Shown here: one piece after another, positions 33,109 through 41,601 of the stretch | How the letters are laid out: the number at the start of each line of letters is the position of its first letter | Numbering within the stretch: the stretch's first letter is position 1 | DNA from: Pseudanabaena sp. SR411 | Lineage (GTDB): Bacteria; Cyanobacteriota; Cyanobacteriia; Pseudanabaenales; Pseudanabaenaceae | Direction of reading: 5' to 3' | Length of the DNA: 53,390 bases | Assembly: GCF_002251945.1 (NCBI RefSeq) | Contig: NZ_NDHW01000170.1 | Span: 29,699-83,088 of the forward strand | Made by a program: the position numbers and the translations under genes | Notes under the pieces: model-generated | Seen by the model: only the letters and a program-made list of their open reading frames with translations | Database searches by the model: none | What the model was told of the DNA's origin: nothing

Positions 33109-33510
33109 TAATTGCTTATCGAGTTTTACAAATGAGTACATACTCATTTGTAAAACAGAAAACAATCAGAGTAAGGGTTTTGGGTTTTCATTTTACTGTA
33201 TACAAAATGAAAACCACTATAAATAGAGTATGGGGGTGTATCCCTTTTGGGCGCACTCTCATACTCTATTTAAGGATGTTATATCTGGATTTTGAGCCAT
33301 TTCGCCGAACATATTTGCAGAGCAATCAAGCTAGATTTAGGAGGTGTTATTTAGCTCTTGGCAATTTGTTTAATAATTGTTTAAAAATAATTGTTTAAAT
33401 ATAAATGATAGATCTGTCGCTAACTTTTTTAGAGAACATCAAAATTAGTAAGTGAAAAGCGCCATATCTTGCTAAAGATGTCCAGCTTAAGGTAGAGGGA
33501 GTATCGACCA
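33109..33510. other. Intergenic region with three successive perfect inverted repeats
   Basis: No convincing gene. Inverted repeats: GTTTTACAAATGAGTA/TACTCATTTGTAAAAC (33123-33156, 2-nt loop), GGTTTTCATTTT/AAAATGAAAACC (33183-33215), and AAATAGAGTATG/CATACTCTATTT (33221-33271, enclosing a decayed GC cap GGGCGCAC). The first probably terminates the kinase transcript. An open frame at 33105-33398 crosses all three and is not considered coding. Confidence 0.6.
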
Positions 33511-36500
33511 ATGAATCGAGAGGCTAAGTCCTTAAATATTGCAGGTAGTAGGACTGAAGTCATGCAAATTGGAGTGATGCAATTTCCGAGTGTTGGTCTG
33601 GGCAATAGTGAGGCACTGGTTAAAGATGCGACCTTGATGGCGATCGCGGAAATTAATCAATCAGGAGGCATATTAGGAAAAAATATTGATCCGATCGTGA
33701 TTGATATTGTGACTACTGATCACAGCATTGCGGCACAAGCGAGATCTTTATTGAATGAACTGGAGATCAAAAATTTATTTGGTTGTGGTTTATCTTCGGT
33801 TCGTAAACAGGTAATTCCCGTCCTTGAAAAGCATCAAGCTCAACTTTGGTATCCCTATTATTACGAGGGACTAGAATGCTCAAAAAATATCTTTTATACA
33901 GGTGCATGTCCTAATCAAGTTATCCAACCAGCGATTAATTGGTTGTTGCAACACAAAGGCGATCGCATTTACTTAATTGGTACAGATGGTATTTACTCAC
34001 GCACAGTTAATAAGATTATTCGCGCTCAAATTAAGCAGCAAAATGGCTTATTACTATGTGAGGACTATATTACCCGTGAAATATCTAACTATCAAGAAAG
34101 TATTGCCAAAATTAAGCATATTGCGCCTTCTGTAGTAATTAGCACCCTATCTCCCCAGAACTCCGTTGCTTTTTTACAACAGTATGCCGAAGCTGGAATT
34201 AAGTCTGACGAAATCCCCGTTCTATCATTGCGCTTAACCGATCTGGAACTGCGGTATCTCTGGGATAGCCTAGATAATCCTGTGGTGATCGCTGGACATC
34301 TGGCTAGCTCTAACTATTTCCAAAGTCTAGATACGGCTCACAATCAAGATTTTTTACGTAAATACGCAACTTGGTTTGGGGTAGAGCGATCGCCAACACC
34401 AACTGTTAATGTCGTGATGCAAGCGGCTTACACTCAAGTTTTTTTATGGAAACAAGCAGTTGAAGCTGCTCAAACTTTTGATGTGATTCCAGTACGTCAA
34501 GCGGCCTATGGACAGAGCTTTACTTCGCCTGCTGGTAAAATCGTCCGCGATCGCAACCATCATATTTGGACAGCTTGTCGAGTTGCGGAAATTGCTCCCA
34601 CAGGCAAGTTTGAAATTTTATATACCGTTGATCCGATTAAACCGATGCCTTGGTTGGGGGTAGAAGAGCTACATCCCTCCACATCTACCGTGGTTATTGA
34701 GATACTTGCGGATATTACGCAAGGCATTCAGCAAAGCTGGCAACTGGAAAAAGATGCTCAGGAATTGGAGTTTACGATCGCGGAGCTATTAGGAAGAGGG
34801 CAAGGTAAAGGACGCAACCAACTCGCTCCTGAAATTACCCGTGCGGTGATGTCGAAGATGTTTAAAGCAAATCAGAGATTGCTCAAGACACAGGCGGATT
34901 TGTTAAATGTGGAAGGGGCTTTACGGGATGCTAATGAGTTACTGGAGCAGCGGATTGAACAACGCACGCTGCAATTACAGAAAACGATCAGACGGTTACA
35001 AAACGAAGCGGCGGATCGTCAGCAAGCGGAAATACTATTACGGGAAAGTCAGCAGAGATTTTCAGCGATCGCCGATAACGTCCCAGGGGTAGTCTATCGC
35101 GCAGTTTTACATCCTGATGGTGCTGTCTCTATGCCTTACATCAGCCCCCGTACGCAAGAAATCTTTGGCATATCCGTCGAAGAGTTCACTGAGCATTTGG
35201 AATGGGTATTCGATATGGCGCATCCTGAAGATCGTGCGGAACTCAATGAGATGGTACGCCGATCTGCCGAAGAACTGATGACCTTTGAGCATGAATATCG
35301 AGTCTCTAGTCTGTTTGAGAAAGTTAAGTGGGTACGCATTATCTCTCAGCCCCATCGCAATGACCAAGGTGATACAGTCTGGGATGGGGTGATTATTGAT
35401 ATTAGTCATCAAAAGCAAATTGAAGAATCTCTGCGTCAAGCGGAAGAGAAGTATCGCAGCATTTTTGAACATGCGATCGAAGGCATTTTTCAAGCCCAAG
35501 CAGATGGATGTTATATCAATGCTAATCCAGCCCTTGCGAATATTTATGGCTATGAAACTCCCACAGAACTACTTACTGCGGTTGCGTTAGATCCATATCG
35601 TCTGTTTACAGAACCGAAACGTTATCAAGAATTCTTACATCAAATTGCCAATGAAGGCTCGGTGGCTAGTTTTGAAGCGCTTGTCTATAAGAGCGATCGC
35701 AGTATCATTTGGATTTTGATTAATGCTAGAGCTAACTATGATCAGGAAGGTAACTTCATTTCCTTTGAGGGACTGGTTCAAGATATTACGCAACGGAAAC
35801 TTGCCGAACAAGCGCTCAAAGCGGAACAAGAAAAGTCGGAAAATTTACTACTAAATATCTTGCCAAAAGAGATTGTCAATCAACTGAAGATTGGTAATAA
35901 TGCGATCGCCTCAAGGTCAGATAATGTCTCCATATTGTTTGCGGATATTGTGGACTTTACGGCTCTCTCGACACAAGTTTCACCCAATGACTTAGTGACC
36001 ATGCTCAATGGCATTTTCTCTTCTTTTGATCTGCTTGCCGATCAGTTGGGATTAGAAAAAATCAAAACCATTGGTGATGCCTATATGGTAGTTGGTGGAT
36101 TGCCCACAGCCCGACCTGACCATGCCGAAGCGATCGCCGAGATGGCATTAGCTATGCAAAAATCTATCTCTAATTTTAAACGTGGGGACGATACCGCCTT
36201 CCGTTTGCGAATCGGAATTAATACGGGTGCAGTTGTGGCTGGAGTGATCGGTATCCGCAAATTTATTTATGATCTTTGGGGTGATGCGGTCAATGTTGCT
36301 AGTCGCATGGAATCCCATGGTTTAGCGGGAGGCATTCAAGTTACGCAAGCTACCTATGAGTTACTCAAAGATAAATATGCCTTCTGGCATCGGGGCAAAA
36401 TATTTGTCAAAGGAAGAGGTGAAATGGATACTTATATGTTGCTTGATCGTAAGTCTCATTTGCCTGCATCAGAGGTATTGGAAGTAAATGAACTAGATAA

Positions 36501-36534
36501 AGAGGGAACGCAAAGCCTCTCCTCTTCGGTATAG
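33511..36534 (+). CDS. Soluble UrtA/AmiC-like sensor fused to two PAS domains and a class III cyclase
   Basis: 1007 residues. Residues about 17-385 match the urea/short-chain-amide type of periplasmic binding protein (IGVMQFPSVGLGNSEALVKD, GILGKNIDPIVID, YYYEGLECSKNIFYTG), but there is no signal peptide or membrane segment, so this binding module would work in the cytoplasm. Then come a coiled coil (about 460-515), PAS (about 520-640), PAS (about 650-770) and a cyclase domain (about 800-970). The cyclase keeps all key residues: Asp in LFADIVDF and TIGDAY, Lys in EKIKTIGD, Asp in IYDLWGD, Asn and Arg in NVASRMES, predicting adenylate cyclase. The likely role is ligand-controlled cAMP synthesis; the ligand may be a small amide or urea. 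Confidence 0.88.
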   Translation: MNREAKSLNIAGSRTEVMQIGVMQFPSVGLGNSEALVKDATLMAIAEINQSGGILGKNIDPIVIDIVTTDHSIAAQARSLLNELEIKNLFGCGLSSVRKQVIPVLEKHQAQLWYPYYYEGLECSKNIFYTGACPNQVIQPAINWLLQHKGDRIYLIGTDGIYSRTVNKIIRAQIKQQNGLLLCEDYITREISNYQESIAKIKHIAPSVVISTLSPQNSVAFLQQYAEAGIKSDEIPVLSLRLTDLELRYLWDSLDNPVVIAGHLASSNYFQSLDTAHNQDFLRKYATWFGVERSPTPTVNVVMQAAYTQVFLWKQAVEAAQTFDVIPVRQAAYGQSFTSPAGKIVRDRNHHIWTACRVAEIAPTGKFEILYTVDPIKPMPWLGVEELHPSTSTVVIEILADITQGIQQSWQLEKDAQELEFTIAELLGRGQGKGRNQLAPEITRAVMSKMFKANQRLLKTQADLLNVEGALRDANELLEQRIEQRTLQLQKTIRRLQNEAADRQQAEILLRESQQRFSAIADNVPGVVYRAVLHPDGAVSMPYISPRTQEIFGISVEEFTEHLEWVFDMAHPEDRAELNEMVRRSAEELMTFEHEYRVSSLFEKVKWVRIISQPHRNDQGDTVWDGVIIDISHQKQIEESLRQAEEKYRSIFEHAIEGIFQAQADGCYINANPALANIYGYETPTELLTAVALDPYRLFTEPKRYQEFLHQIANEGSVASFEALVYKSDRSIIWILINARANYDQEGNFISFEGLVQDITQRKLAEQALKAEQEKSENLLLNILPKEIVNQLKIGNNAIASRSDNVSILFADIVDFTALSTQVSPNDLVTMLNGIFSSFDLLADQLGLEKIKTIGDAYMVVGGLPTARPDHAEAIAEMALAMQKSISNFKRGDDTAFRLRIGINTGAVVAGVIGIRKFIYDLWGDAVNVASRMESHGLAGGIQVTQATYELLKDKYAFWHRGKIFVKGRGEMDTYMLLDRKSHLPASEVLEVNELDKEGTQSLSSSV

Positions 36535-36566
36535 GAGATTATCTGCACTAAGGGACAGTAAAATAA

Positions 36567-36619
36567 GGAACCAGATTTTTAGTGGCGCGGCGAAGCCGCG
36601 CCACTAAAAATCTGGTTCC
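36567..36619. repeat. Family A hairpin, 25-bp stem
   Basis: Perfect arms 36567-36591 and 36595-36619 with cap GGCGCGGC-GAA-GCCGCGCC. It lies between the cyclase gene stop (36534) and pheA start (36644) on the same strand, separating two plus-strand transcripts. Confidence 0.85.
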
Positions 36620-36643
36620 CTACTCAATCGCGAAACCCTAATC

Positions 36644-37480
36644 ATGACAACGGTTGCTTACCTTGGTCCCGCAGGTACATATTCAGAAATGGCAGCTTTG
36701 CAATATTTACAGCTTAGCCATCCCGACTTAGAGCATGATCATTCGCGAATGTGTCCCTATCCTACGATTCCCCAAGCGATTAATGCTGCCGAGCAGGGGC
36801 ATGTGGATGTAGCCGTTGTCCCTGTCGAGAATTCAATTCAAGGTGGGGTAACCATGACCCTCGATAGCCTCTGGCAATCGGAGTCATTACAAATCCAACA
36901 GGCGATCGTTATGCCAATCGCCCATGCTTTGATTACCCGCGCCCAAAATCTTGACGATATTAAAGTGGTCTATTCCCATCCTCAAGGTTTAGCTCAATGT
37001 CAGCAATGGCTGGATCATCATTTACCCACTGTGCAGCAAATAGCCAGTGACTCTACAACCGATGGTTTGCATATTGTGGCTAAAGATGTGACCGTGGCAG
37101 CGATCGCCTCACAACGAGCCGCCGAAATTTACGATTTACCAATTCTGCAATATCCAATTAATGATCAACCTGATAACTGCACTCGTTTTTTAGTACTAGG
37201 ACGCACTTCACCCACCACGAGAGGCACACATTCATCCCTTGCCTTTAGCCTGAAACGGAATATGCCGGGCGCTCTTGTTAAACCTTTGTTAGTATTCGCC
37301 GATCGCCAAATTAACATGAGTCGGATTGAGTCACGTCCGACCAAGCGATCGCTGGGTGAGTATATTTTCTTCATCGACATTGAAGCCCCCATCGATGATC
37401 CTAACTTCAGTGAAGCTCTACAAGAACTACAAGCCGTCACTGAAAATCTTAAAATTCTTGGTAGTTATACGATTACCTAA
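36644..37480 (+). CDS. pheA: Prephenate dehydratase
   Basis: 278 residues: a dehydratase domain (VAYLGPAGTYSEMAALQ; VVPVENSIQGGV; the catalytic-region TRFLVLGR at about 190) and a C-terminal ACT domain with the phenylalanine-binding ESRP motif (MSRIESRPTKRSLGEYIFF). No chorismate mutase domain, as in other cyanobacteria. It makes phenylpyruvate for phenylalanine synthesis, with feedback control through the ACT domain. Confidence 0.96.
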   Translation: MTTVAYLGPAGTYSEMAALQYLQLSHPDLEHDHSRMCPYPTIPQAINAAEQGHVDVAVVPVENSIQGGVTMTLDSLWQSESLQIQQAIVMPIAHALITRAQNLDDIKVVYSHPQGLAQCQQWLDHHLPTVQQIASDSTTDGLHIVAKDVTVAAIASQRAAEIYDLPILQYPINDQPDNCTRFLVLGRTSPTTRGTHSSLAFSLKRNMPGALVKPLLVFADRQINMSRIESRPTKRSLGEYIFFIDIEAPIDDPNFSEALQELQAVTENLKILGSYTIT

Positions 37481-37493
37481 CGAAAACGCTTTG

Positions 37494-37550
37494 CAATCTA
37501 AAATATAAAAAAGGAGGCGCAAAGCGCCTCCTTTTTTATATTTTAGATTG
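37494..37550. terminator. Family A hairpin, 27-bp stem, one arm inside a coding sequence
   Basis: Perfect 27-bp arms 37494-37520 and 37524-37550 with cap GGAGGCGC-AAA-GCGCCTCC. The right arm contains the last four sense codons and the TAA (37536-37538) of the minus-strand gene. The left arm is its inverted copy in the 3' flank of pheA. Flanking T/A runs make it a good bidirectional terminator. Confidence 0.88.
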
Positions 37551-38297
37551 GGCTAGACGCTTGTTCCGCATCAGCACATTTTTACCTTCATTAGTTTGCT
37601 CGATCACTAATAACGGTGTTGGTTTCGCCGTTTGATCCCAACTAATCACCGCTAGCCGTCCCTGAATCGTAGGTTGCCAATTCCGATTTACATCTGAGGC
37701 AACCACAAAACTTTCTAGCCCAGTCGCCAAATCTTTGAGAATGCTCTGCGAACCATGGGTGGGGATTTTCGCTAGCTTGACATGGATACGAAATAGGGTG
37801 CGAATTTGTGAGTCATCATGATGTTCAGGCTGATAAGACACATCAAAAATCACATCGACCTTGCGAACCGTACCACTGTCTTCTTCAGTAGGCATTAGTG
37901 CAGGTGCAACTTTTTGGCGGAGGTTGACCTTCATTTGCGCCAAGATAATTTCACAAAAATGAGGTTCTTCCATTCTCATGCTGAGATAATCTAGATTGAA
38001 CTCACGGGAATGAATCAAATCAGGATTGCGTTCATGCTCATCAATTGTATGCAGAGCTAGTTTTAGCTTTTTGGCGAGTTCATGGGTTTTCAGTCTCTCG
38101 ATCTTTAGTTGTTGACGATTTTTTTGTAATTGCCAATAATGGTAGGCAGTTGCGCCGATCGCTCCCCATAGTAAGACCAGAAGTAGGCTCACGCCGACAG
38201 TATTTTGCAGTGGTAGAGTAGACTGCTCGAGCGCCCCCAGAAAGCCACCTTCTTGATCGCTTTTTACAGTCATTAAAACGTTTGATCTGTACAACAT
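37536..38297 (-). CDS. Single-pass membrane protein of unknown function
   Basis: 253 residues. One transmembrane helix at about 30-52 (NTVGVSLLLVLLWGAIGATAYHYW), a coiled segment (about 55-90), then a soluble alpha/beta region to the end (VDVIFDVSYQ, IRTLFRIHVKLAKI, GRLAVISWDQ). I do not recognise the family; the style is of a cyanobacterium-specific envelope or thylakoid protein. ATG 38297 is assumed; ATG at residue 9 is an alternative. Its C-terminal codons are part of the hairpin 37494-37550. Confidence 0.7.
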   Translation of the reverse strand: MLYRSNVLMTVKSDQEGGFLGALEQSTLPLQNTVGVSLLLVLLWGAIGATAYHYWQLQKNRQQLKIERLKTHELAKKLKLALHTIDEHERNPDLIHSREFNLDYLSMRMEEPHFCEIILAQMKVNLRQKVAPALMPTEEDSGTVRKVDVIFDVSYQPEHHDDSQIRTLFRIHVKLAKIPTHGSQSILKDLATGLESFVVASDVNRNWQPTIQGRLAVISWDQTAKPTPLLVIEQTNEGKNVLMRNKRLAQSKI

Positions 38298-38406
38298 AGC
38301 AAAGCCCCAATCATTTAAATAGAAATATCAGAAAGCCGACTTGCCTTAATACCCTATTCTTACTATGCCCACAATTTGCCCTGAAATTAATTTATAGTGC
38401 TTCGCC

Positions 38407-38451
38407 GTAGATTAAAGATGGAGCGGCGAAGCCGCCCCATCTTTAATCTAC
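38407..38451. terminator. Family A hairpin at the kinase gene end
   Basis: Arms 38407-38427 and 38431-38451 (21 bp, one mismatch) with cap GCGGC-GAA-GCCGC. The right arm contains the last two sense codons and TAA of the minus-strand Ser/Thr kinase (38443-38451). Confidence 0.85.
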
Positions 38452-40254
38452 TTTTGTCAGATTAGCGATTTTCCATTTGCCATTTTCAAAACTCAGGGTG
38501 CAAACATATCGTCCCCTTGATGGCTGCGACTGAGTGCGATCGATTTTGCCATTGACATATAGAGTTGGACTTTCAAAAATTTCTACGGTTACATTGGCTT
38601 GATTATCCTGAATACCAAATGCTCCAACCCGACTCACCGTAAATTCACCATAGCGATAAAAAGCATTATTCTGCTCTAACCAGTCGATCGCTCCTTTGCG
38701 TTTTTCATAGGCTTCCCCTGTAGTTAGTTCAGCCAGCAACTTACGGTCAAAGGGTGGGGCAAACATTTGATTTTTGCTAGCTACCAAATTATTTACGATG
38801 TCTACAGCATCAGTCTCAGACAAAGGTGTAATTTGGATTTTGGGAGAAGTAGTTGGGGTCGGACTAGGCACTGCCGTGGGTGCAGAAGTTGGGGTGGGAA
38901 TAACGGTAGGTTCGATAGAAGCGGATGGACTAGGACTAGCTACGGGAGTTTTGCTAGGACTTTGGGTAACGGCAGCTTTATTAGGAGTGGAGTTATTGGC
39001 AGTATTTGTGGTGGGAGTGGATGAACGTGTTGCCATCAAAGCGCCGATCGCGATCGCGATGGCAAAGGCTCCGCCCCATACAGCAATCCATAAACCTTTA
39101 TTACTACCACTACCATCATTATGATCAGCTTGAATTGGGGCGTAAACCTGTACAGTCTGCTGAGACAATGGTTCATGAGATGGAGCGCGATTTATGGGTG
39201 TAGGTGTTTGAGTAGCTGGTGGTAATGGTTGGATTGGTGGTTGTTGAATCAGTGGGGGCGCGATCGCTGGCGTATATACTTCTGTCGGTGGGACTGTGGG
39301 AGTTACTTGGGGTAAGACTTCCGTATGCAAATTATGATTGTTGTTTTGATTGTTGTTTTGATTGTTATTGAGACCCACAATCGTGGACTGAAGCCCATTA
39401 GCGGAGTTACTTACTGGTTGAGTTGGCAAGTGGCGATCGTCTAGGTTTGCCAAAACCTTACGAATTTCTAAAGCTGATTCATAGCGATCTTTGTAGTGAT
39501 AGCGCGTCATCTTGGCTAATACATCGACTAATCCCGACTTATTTGGCACAAGATGCTGCCAGATTAATTCTCCTGTTTGATAATCTTCTTGCAATTCACG
39601 GGGTGGCAAACCTGTCAGGGCTTGAATGGCAATCACTCCCAGCGCATACAAATCACTATTGGGGCGAGGTTTACCTTGAGCTTGCTCACTAGGCATATAT
39701 CCCAAAGTCCCGATCGCTACAGTAGCGATCGTGGCTCCCTCTTGATTTAACTGATTTTGAACCTGTTTGATCGCCCCAAAATCGATTAATACTAATTTGC
39801 CATCGGATTTACGGCGAATAATGTTGTCTGGCTTAATATCACGATGAATTACCCCATGACTATGGGTATATTCCAAAATGCTTAATAAATCATCAAGGAT
39901 CTGCATAACTAAGGTTTCACTGAGCCGATAGCCGCGTACCAACTCTAGTTCTAGCGATCGCCCCTCGATAAACTCTTCTACCAAATAAAATTCCCCAGCC
40001 TGTTCAAAATAAGCCAGCAAACGAGGTATGCGATCATGACTACCTAATTGAGCAAGGGTTTGCGCTTCACTGGTGAACAAGCGACTCGCCACCTTTAAAT
40101 ATTCGCGATCGCTACTAGCAGGTTTGAGATGTTTGACCACACAAAGCGGCTCATTCGGGATGCGCGTATCATGGGCTAAATAAGTATGACCAAATCCACC
40201 CTCACCCAACTTGCTAGCAATGCGGTAGCGTCCATCAAGTAATTGACCAATCAT
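38443..40254 (-). CDS. Membrane-anchored Ser/Thr protein kinase with IMS (ARC6-like) C-terminal domain
   Basis: 603 residues. The kinase domain (about 10-270) is complete: glycine loop GEGGFGHTYLAHD, VVKHLK lysine, HRDIKPDN, LIDFGAIK and a GYMPSEQ activation end. A Gln/Asn/Pro-rich linker follows, a transmembrane helix at about 390-412 (WIAVWGGAFAIAIAIGALMA), and a Ser/Thr/Pro-rich spacer. The C-terminal domain (about 475-603: AVDIVNNLVASKNQMFAPPFD, YRYGEFTVSRV, RYVCTLSFENGKWKIANL) matches the IMS domain shared with the division protein ARC6. Kinase-IMS fusions occur in cyanobacteria; the IMS part probably senses or binds a partner across the membrane. Confidence 0.9.
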   Translation of the reverse strand: MIGQLLDGRYRIASKLGEGGFGHTYLAHDTRIPNEPLCVVKHLKPASSDREYLKVASRLFTSEAQTLAQLGSHDRIPRLLAYFEQAGEFYLVEEFIEGRSLELELVRGYRLSETLVMQILDDLLSILEYTHSHGVIHRDIKPDNIIRRKSDGKLVLIDFGAIKQVQNQLNQEGATIATVAIGTLGYMPSEQAQGKPRPNSDLYALGVIAIQALTGLPPRELQEDYQTGELIWQHLVPNKSGLVDVLAKMTRYHYKDRYESALEIRKVLANLDDRHLPTQPVSNSANGLQSTIVGLNNNQNNNQNNNHNLHTEVLPQVTPTVPPTEVYTPAIAPPLIQQPPIQPLPPATQTPTPINRAPSHEPLSQQTVQVYAPIQADHNDGSGSNKGLWIAVWGGAFAIAIAIGALMATRSSTPTTNTANNSTPNKAAVTQSPSKTPVASPSPSASIEPTVIPTPTSAPTAVPSPTPTTSPKIQITPLSETDAVDIVNNLVASKNQMFAPPFDRKLLAELTTGEAYEKRKGAIDWLEQNNAFYRYGEFTVSRVGAFGIQDNQANVTVEIFESPTLYVNGKIDRTQSQPSRGRYVCTLSFENGKWKIANLTKVD

Positions 40255-40307
40255 CCGATTACACCATTTTTGTCACAAATATATAGCGATCGCCTTACAA
40301 GTAAAAC

Positions 40308-40364
40308 ACAAAACCCAAATATGGGAAGTGATGCTTTGCGTCACTTCCCATATTTGGGTTTTGT
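40308..40364. repeat. Family A hairpin, 27-bp stem
   Basis: Arms 40308-40334 and 40338-40364 with one mismatch and a TTT loop; they begin ACAAAACCCAAATATGGG. The left flank (TATAGCGATCGCC, from 40282) and right flank (GTAAGTTTTGCTTATC) are diverged outer motifs. In the 376-bp region 40255-40630 it is followed in tandem by another element; the remaining 200 bp show no gene. Confidence 0.85.
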
Positions 40365-40377
40365 AAGTTTTGCTTAT

Positions 40378-40420
40378 CAAATAAATGAAGGCGGCGCTTC
40401 GCGCCGCCTTCATTTATTTG
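40378..40420. repeat. Family A hairpin, 20-bp stem, tandem copy
   Basis: Perfect arms 40378-40397 and 40401-40420 with cap GGCGGCGC-TTC-GCGCCGCC. Its arm (CAAATAAATGAAGG) is unrelated to that of the copy only 14 bp away, while the caps are alike. The right end continues GGTTTTGATAATG, an outer-motif trace. Confidence 0.85.
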
Positions 40421-40630
40421 GGTTTTGATAATGTTGCTGCTCATGCTTTAGGATTAAACGATTTAATGACACCTTGGTTTATGATGGATAAGCTGTAAGC
40501 CCTAATAACTAAAATTAAAAAGTGCTAATGTCAAAAAACGGCATAGTACATGATAGGCCTATAGCTTTTAGAGATAGTTTGTAGACAAGGACTAGTAAAC
40601 TGCTAGCCGAACCAGTTGTTTTGATGATTT

Positions 40631-40981
40631 ATGGCTAGATACACTCAACATTTCTTAGTTGAAATCGCTCCCGAAAACCTACATTCAACGATTATCAAAA
40701 CGTTGGAGTCTTGTAGCTTGGTAATTACCTATGAAACTGATGACTATGTGATTGCCCAAGAAATCGAGACTAATGCGTCATTCGCCAAAATGGTTACGGT
40801 AGAGGTCTTGATCCATCGTTCTGAGATTGAGGGCAATCAGGCAAAATTGACTAGCGTTACCAAGAATGCCGAACTGCCACTTCGGATTAATAATTACTGT
40901 CATGGAATCTCTGATCGTGTTTCTAAAGCATTCTGTGACAGTCCAGAATGGAAGCTATTAGAAGTTACATCAGGATATTAG
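40631..40981 (+). CDS. Conserved cyanobacterial protein of unknown function
   Basis: 116 residues, no signal or membrane segment. Alternating beta strands and one helix (HFLVEIAPENLHSTIIKTLESCSLVITYETDDYVIAQEI, VTVEVLIHRSEIEG, ELPLRINNYCHGISDRV) suggest a small alpha/beta fold. It ends 19 bp before smpB on the same strand, so both are probably co-transcribed; a role near ribosome rescue is suggested only by position. Confidence 0.7.
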   Translation: MARYTQHFLVEIAPENLHSTIIKTLESCSLVITYETDDYVIAQEIETNASFAKMVTVEVLIHRSEIEGNQAKLTSVTKNAELPLRINNYCHGISDRVSKAFCDSPEWKLLEVTSGY

Positions 40982-41000
40982 ACAGTATTAATGGGAATAA

Positions 41001-41459
41001 ATGGCAAATTACTATCGTGTACTCGCCGAAAATCGGCAAGCTAGATTTAATTACGAAATTCTCGAAACCCATGAAACTGGGATCGAGCTACTTGGCACGG
41101 AAGTTAAATCAATTAAAGGGGGGAAAGCAAATCTACGTGATGCCTATGGCATTGTGCGGAAAGGGCAGATCATGCTGCTGAATATGTATATTGCCCCACA
41201 CCATACGACTAGCGTGTATTTTAACCATGAGCCAACTCGCACCCGTCGTTTGCTGTTACATAAAGATGAAATCCGCAAGTTGATTGTGGCTGTGCAGCAA
41301 AAGGGTTTGACGCTAGTACCCCTCAAGGTCTATCAAAAAGATGGATGGATTAAGGTTGATTTAGCCCTAGTACGCCAAAAGAAACTCCACGATAAGCGCG
41401 ATGACATGAAAAAACGCGATGACAAGCGTGATATTGAAAGGGTCATGAAAAATCGTTAA
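41001..41459 (+). CDS. smpB: SsrA-binding protein SmpB
   Basis: 152 residues: the OB-fold core (NRQARFNYEILETHETGIEL, GTEVKSIKGGKANLRDAYG, HTTSVYFNHEPTRTRRLLLHKDEI) and the basic C-terminal tail (KKLHDKRDDMKKRD) that enters the ribosomal mRNA channel. It binds tmRNA and is needed for trans-translation. The tmRNA gene is not in the window. Confidence 0.96.
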   Translation: MANYYRVLAENRQARFNYEILETHETGIELLGTEVKSIKGGKANLRDAYGIVRKGQIMLLNMYIAPHHTTSVYFNHEPTRTRRLLLHKDEIRKLIVAVQQKGLTLVPLKVYQKDGWIKVDLALVRQKKLHDKRDDMKKRDDKRDIERVMKNR

Positions 41460-41601
41460 AACTTAAAAATATTCGTTTATTTGTGCTGATTTGTAAATTA
41501 GCGATTGTTCACAAAACCTGTGGTAGTTTAAAAAATATACTGTAGACTTGTTCACCCAAATCAAGTTGATATATTGCATCTCTAAAAATTAAAAAGTTAT
41601 T

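Noticed and set aside
33105-33398. Plus-strand open frame of 97 codons after the hybrid kinase
   Set aside because: It runs through three inverted repeats and has no ribosome-binding site or family resemblance.
38767-39124. Plus-strand open frames of 85 and 116 codons
   Set aside because: They are antisense to the low-complexity Ser/Thr/Pro linker of the Ser/Thr kinase.
40948-41181. Plus-strand open frame between the unknown gene and smpB
   Set aside because: It overlaps both genes in another frame; smpB is certain.
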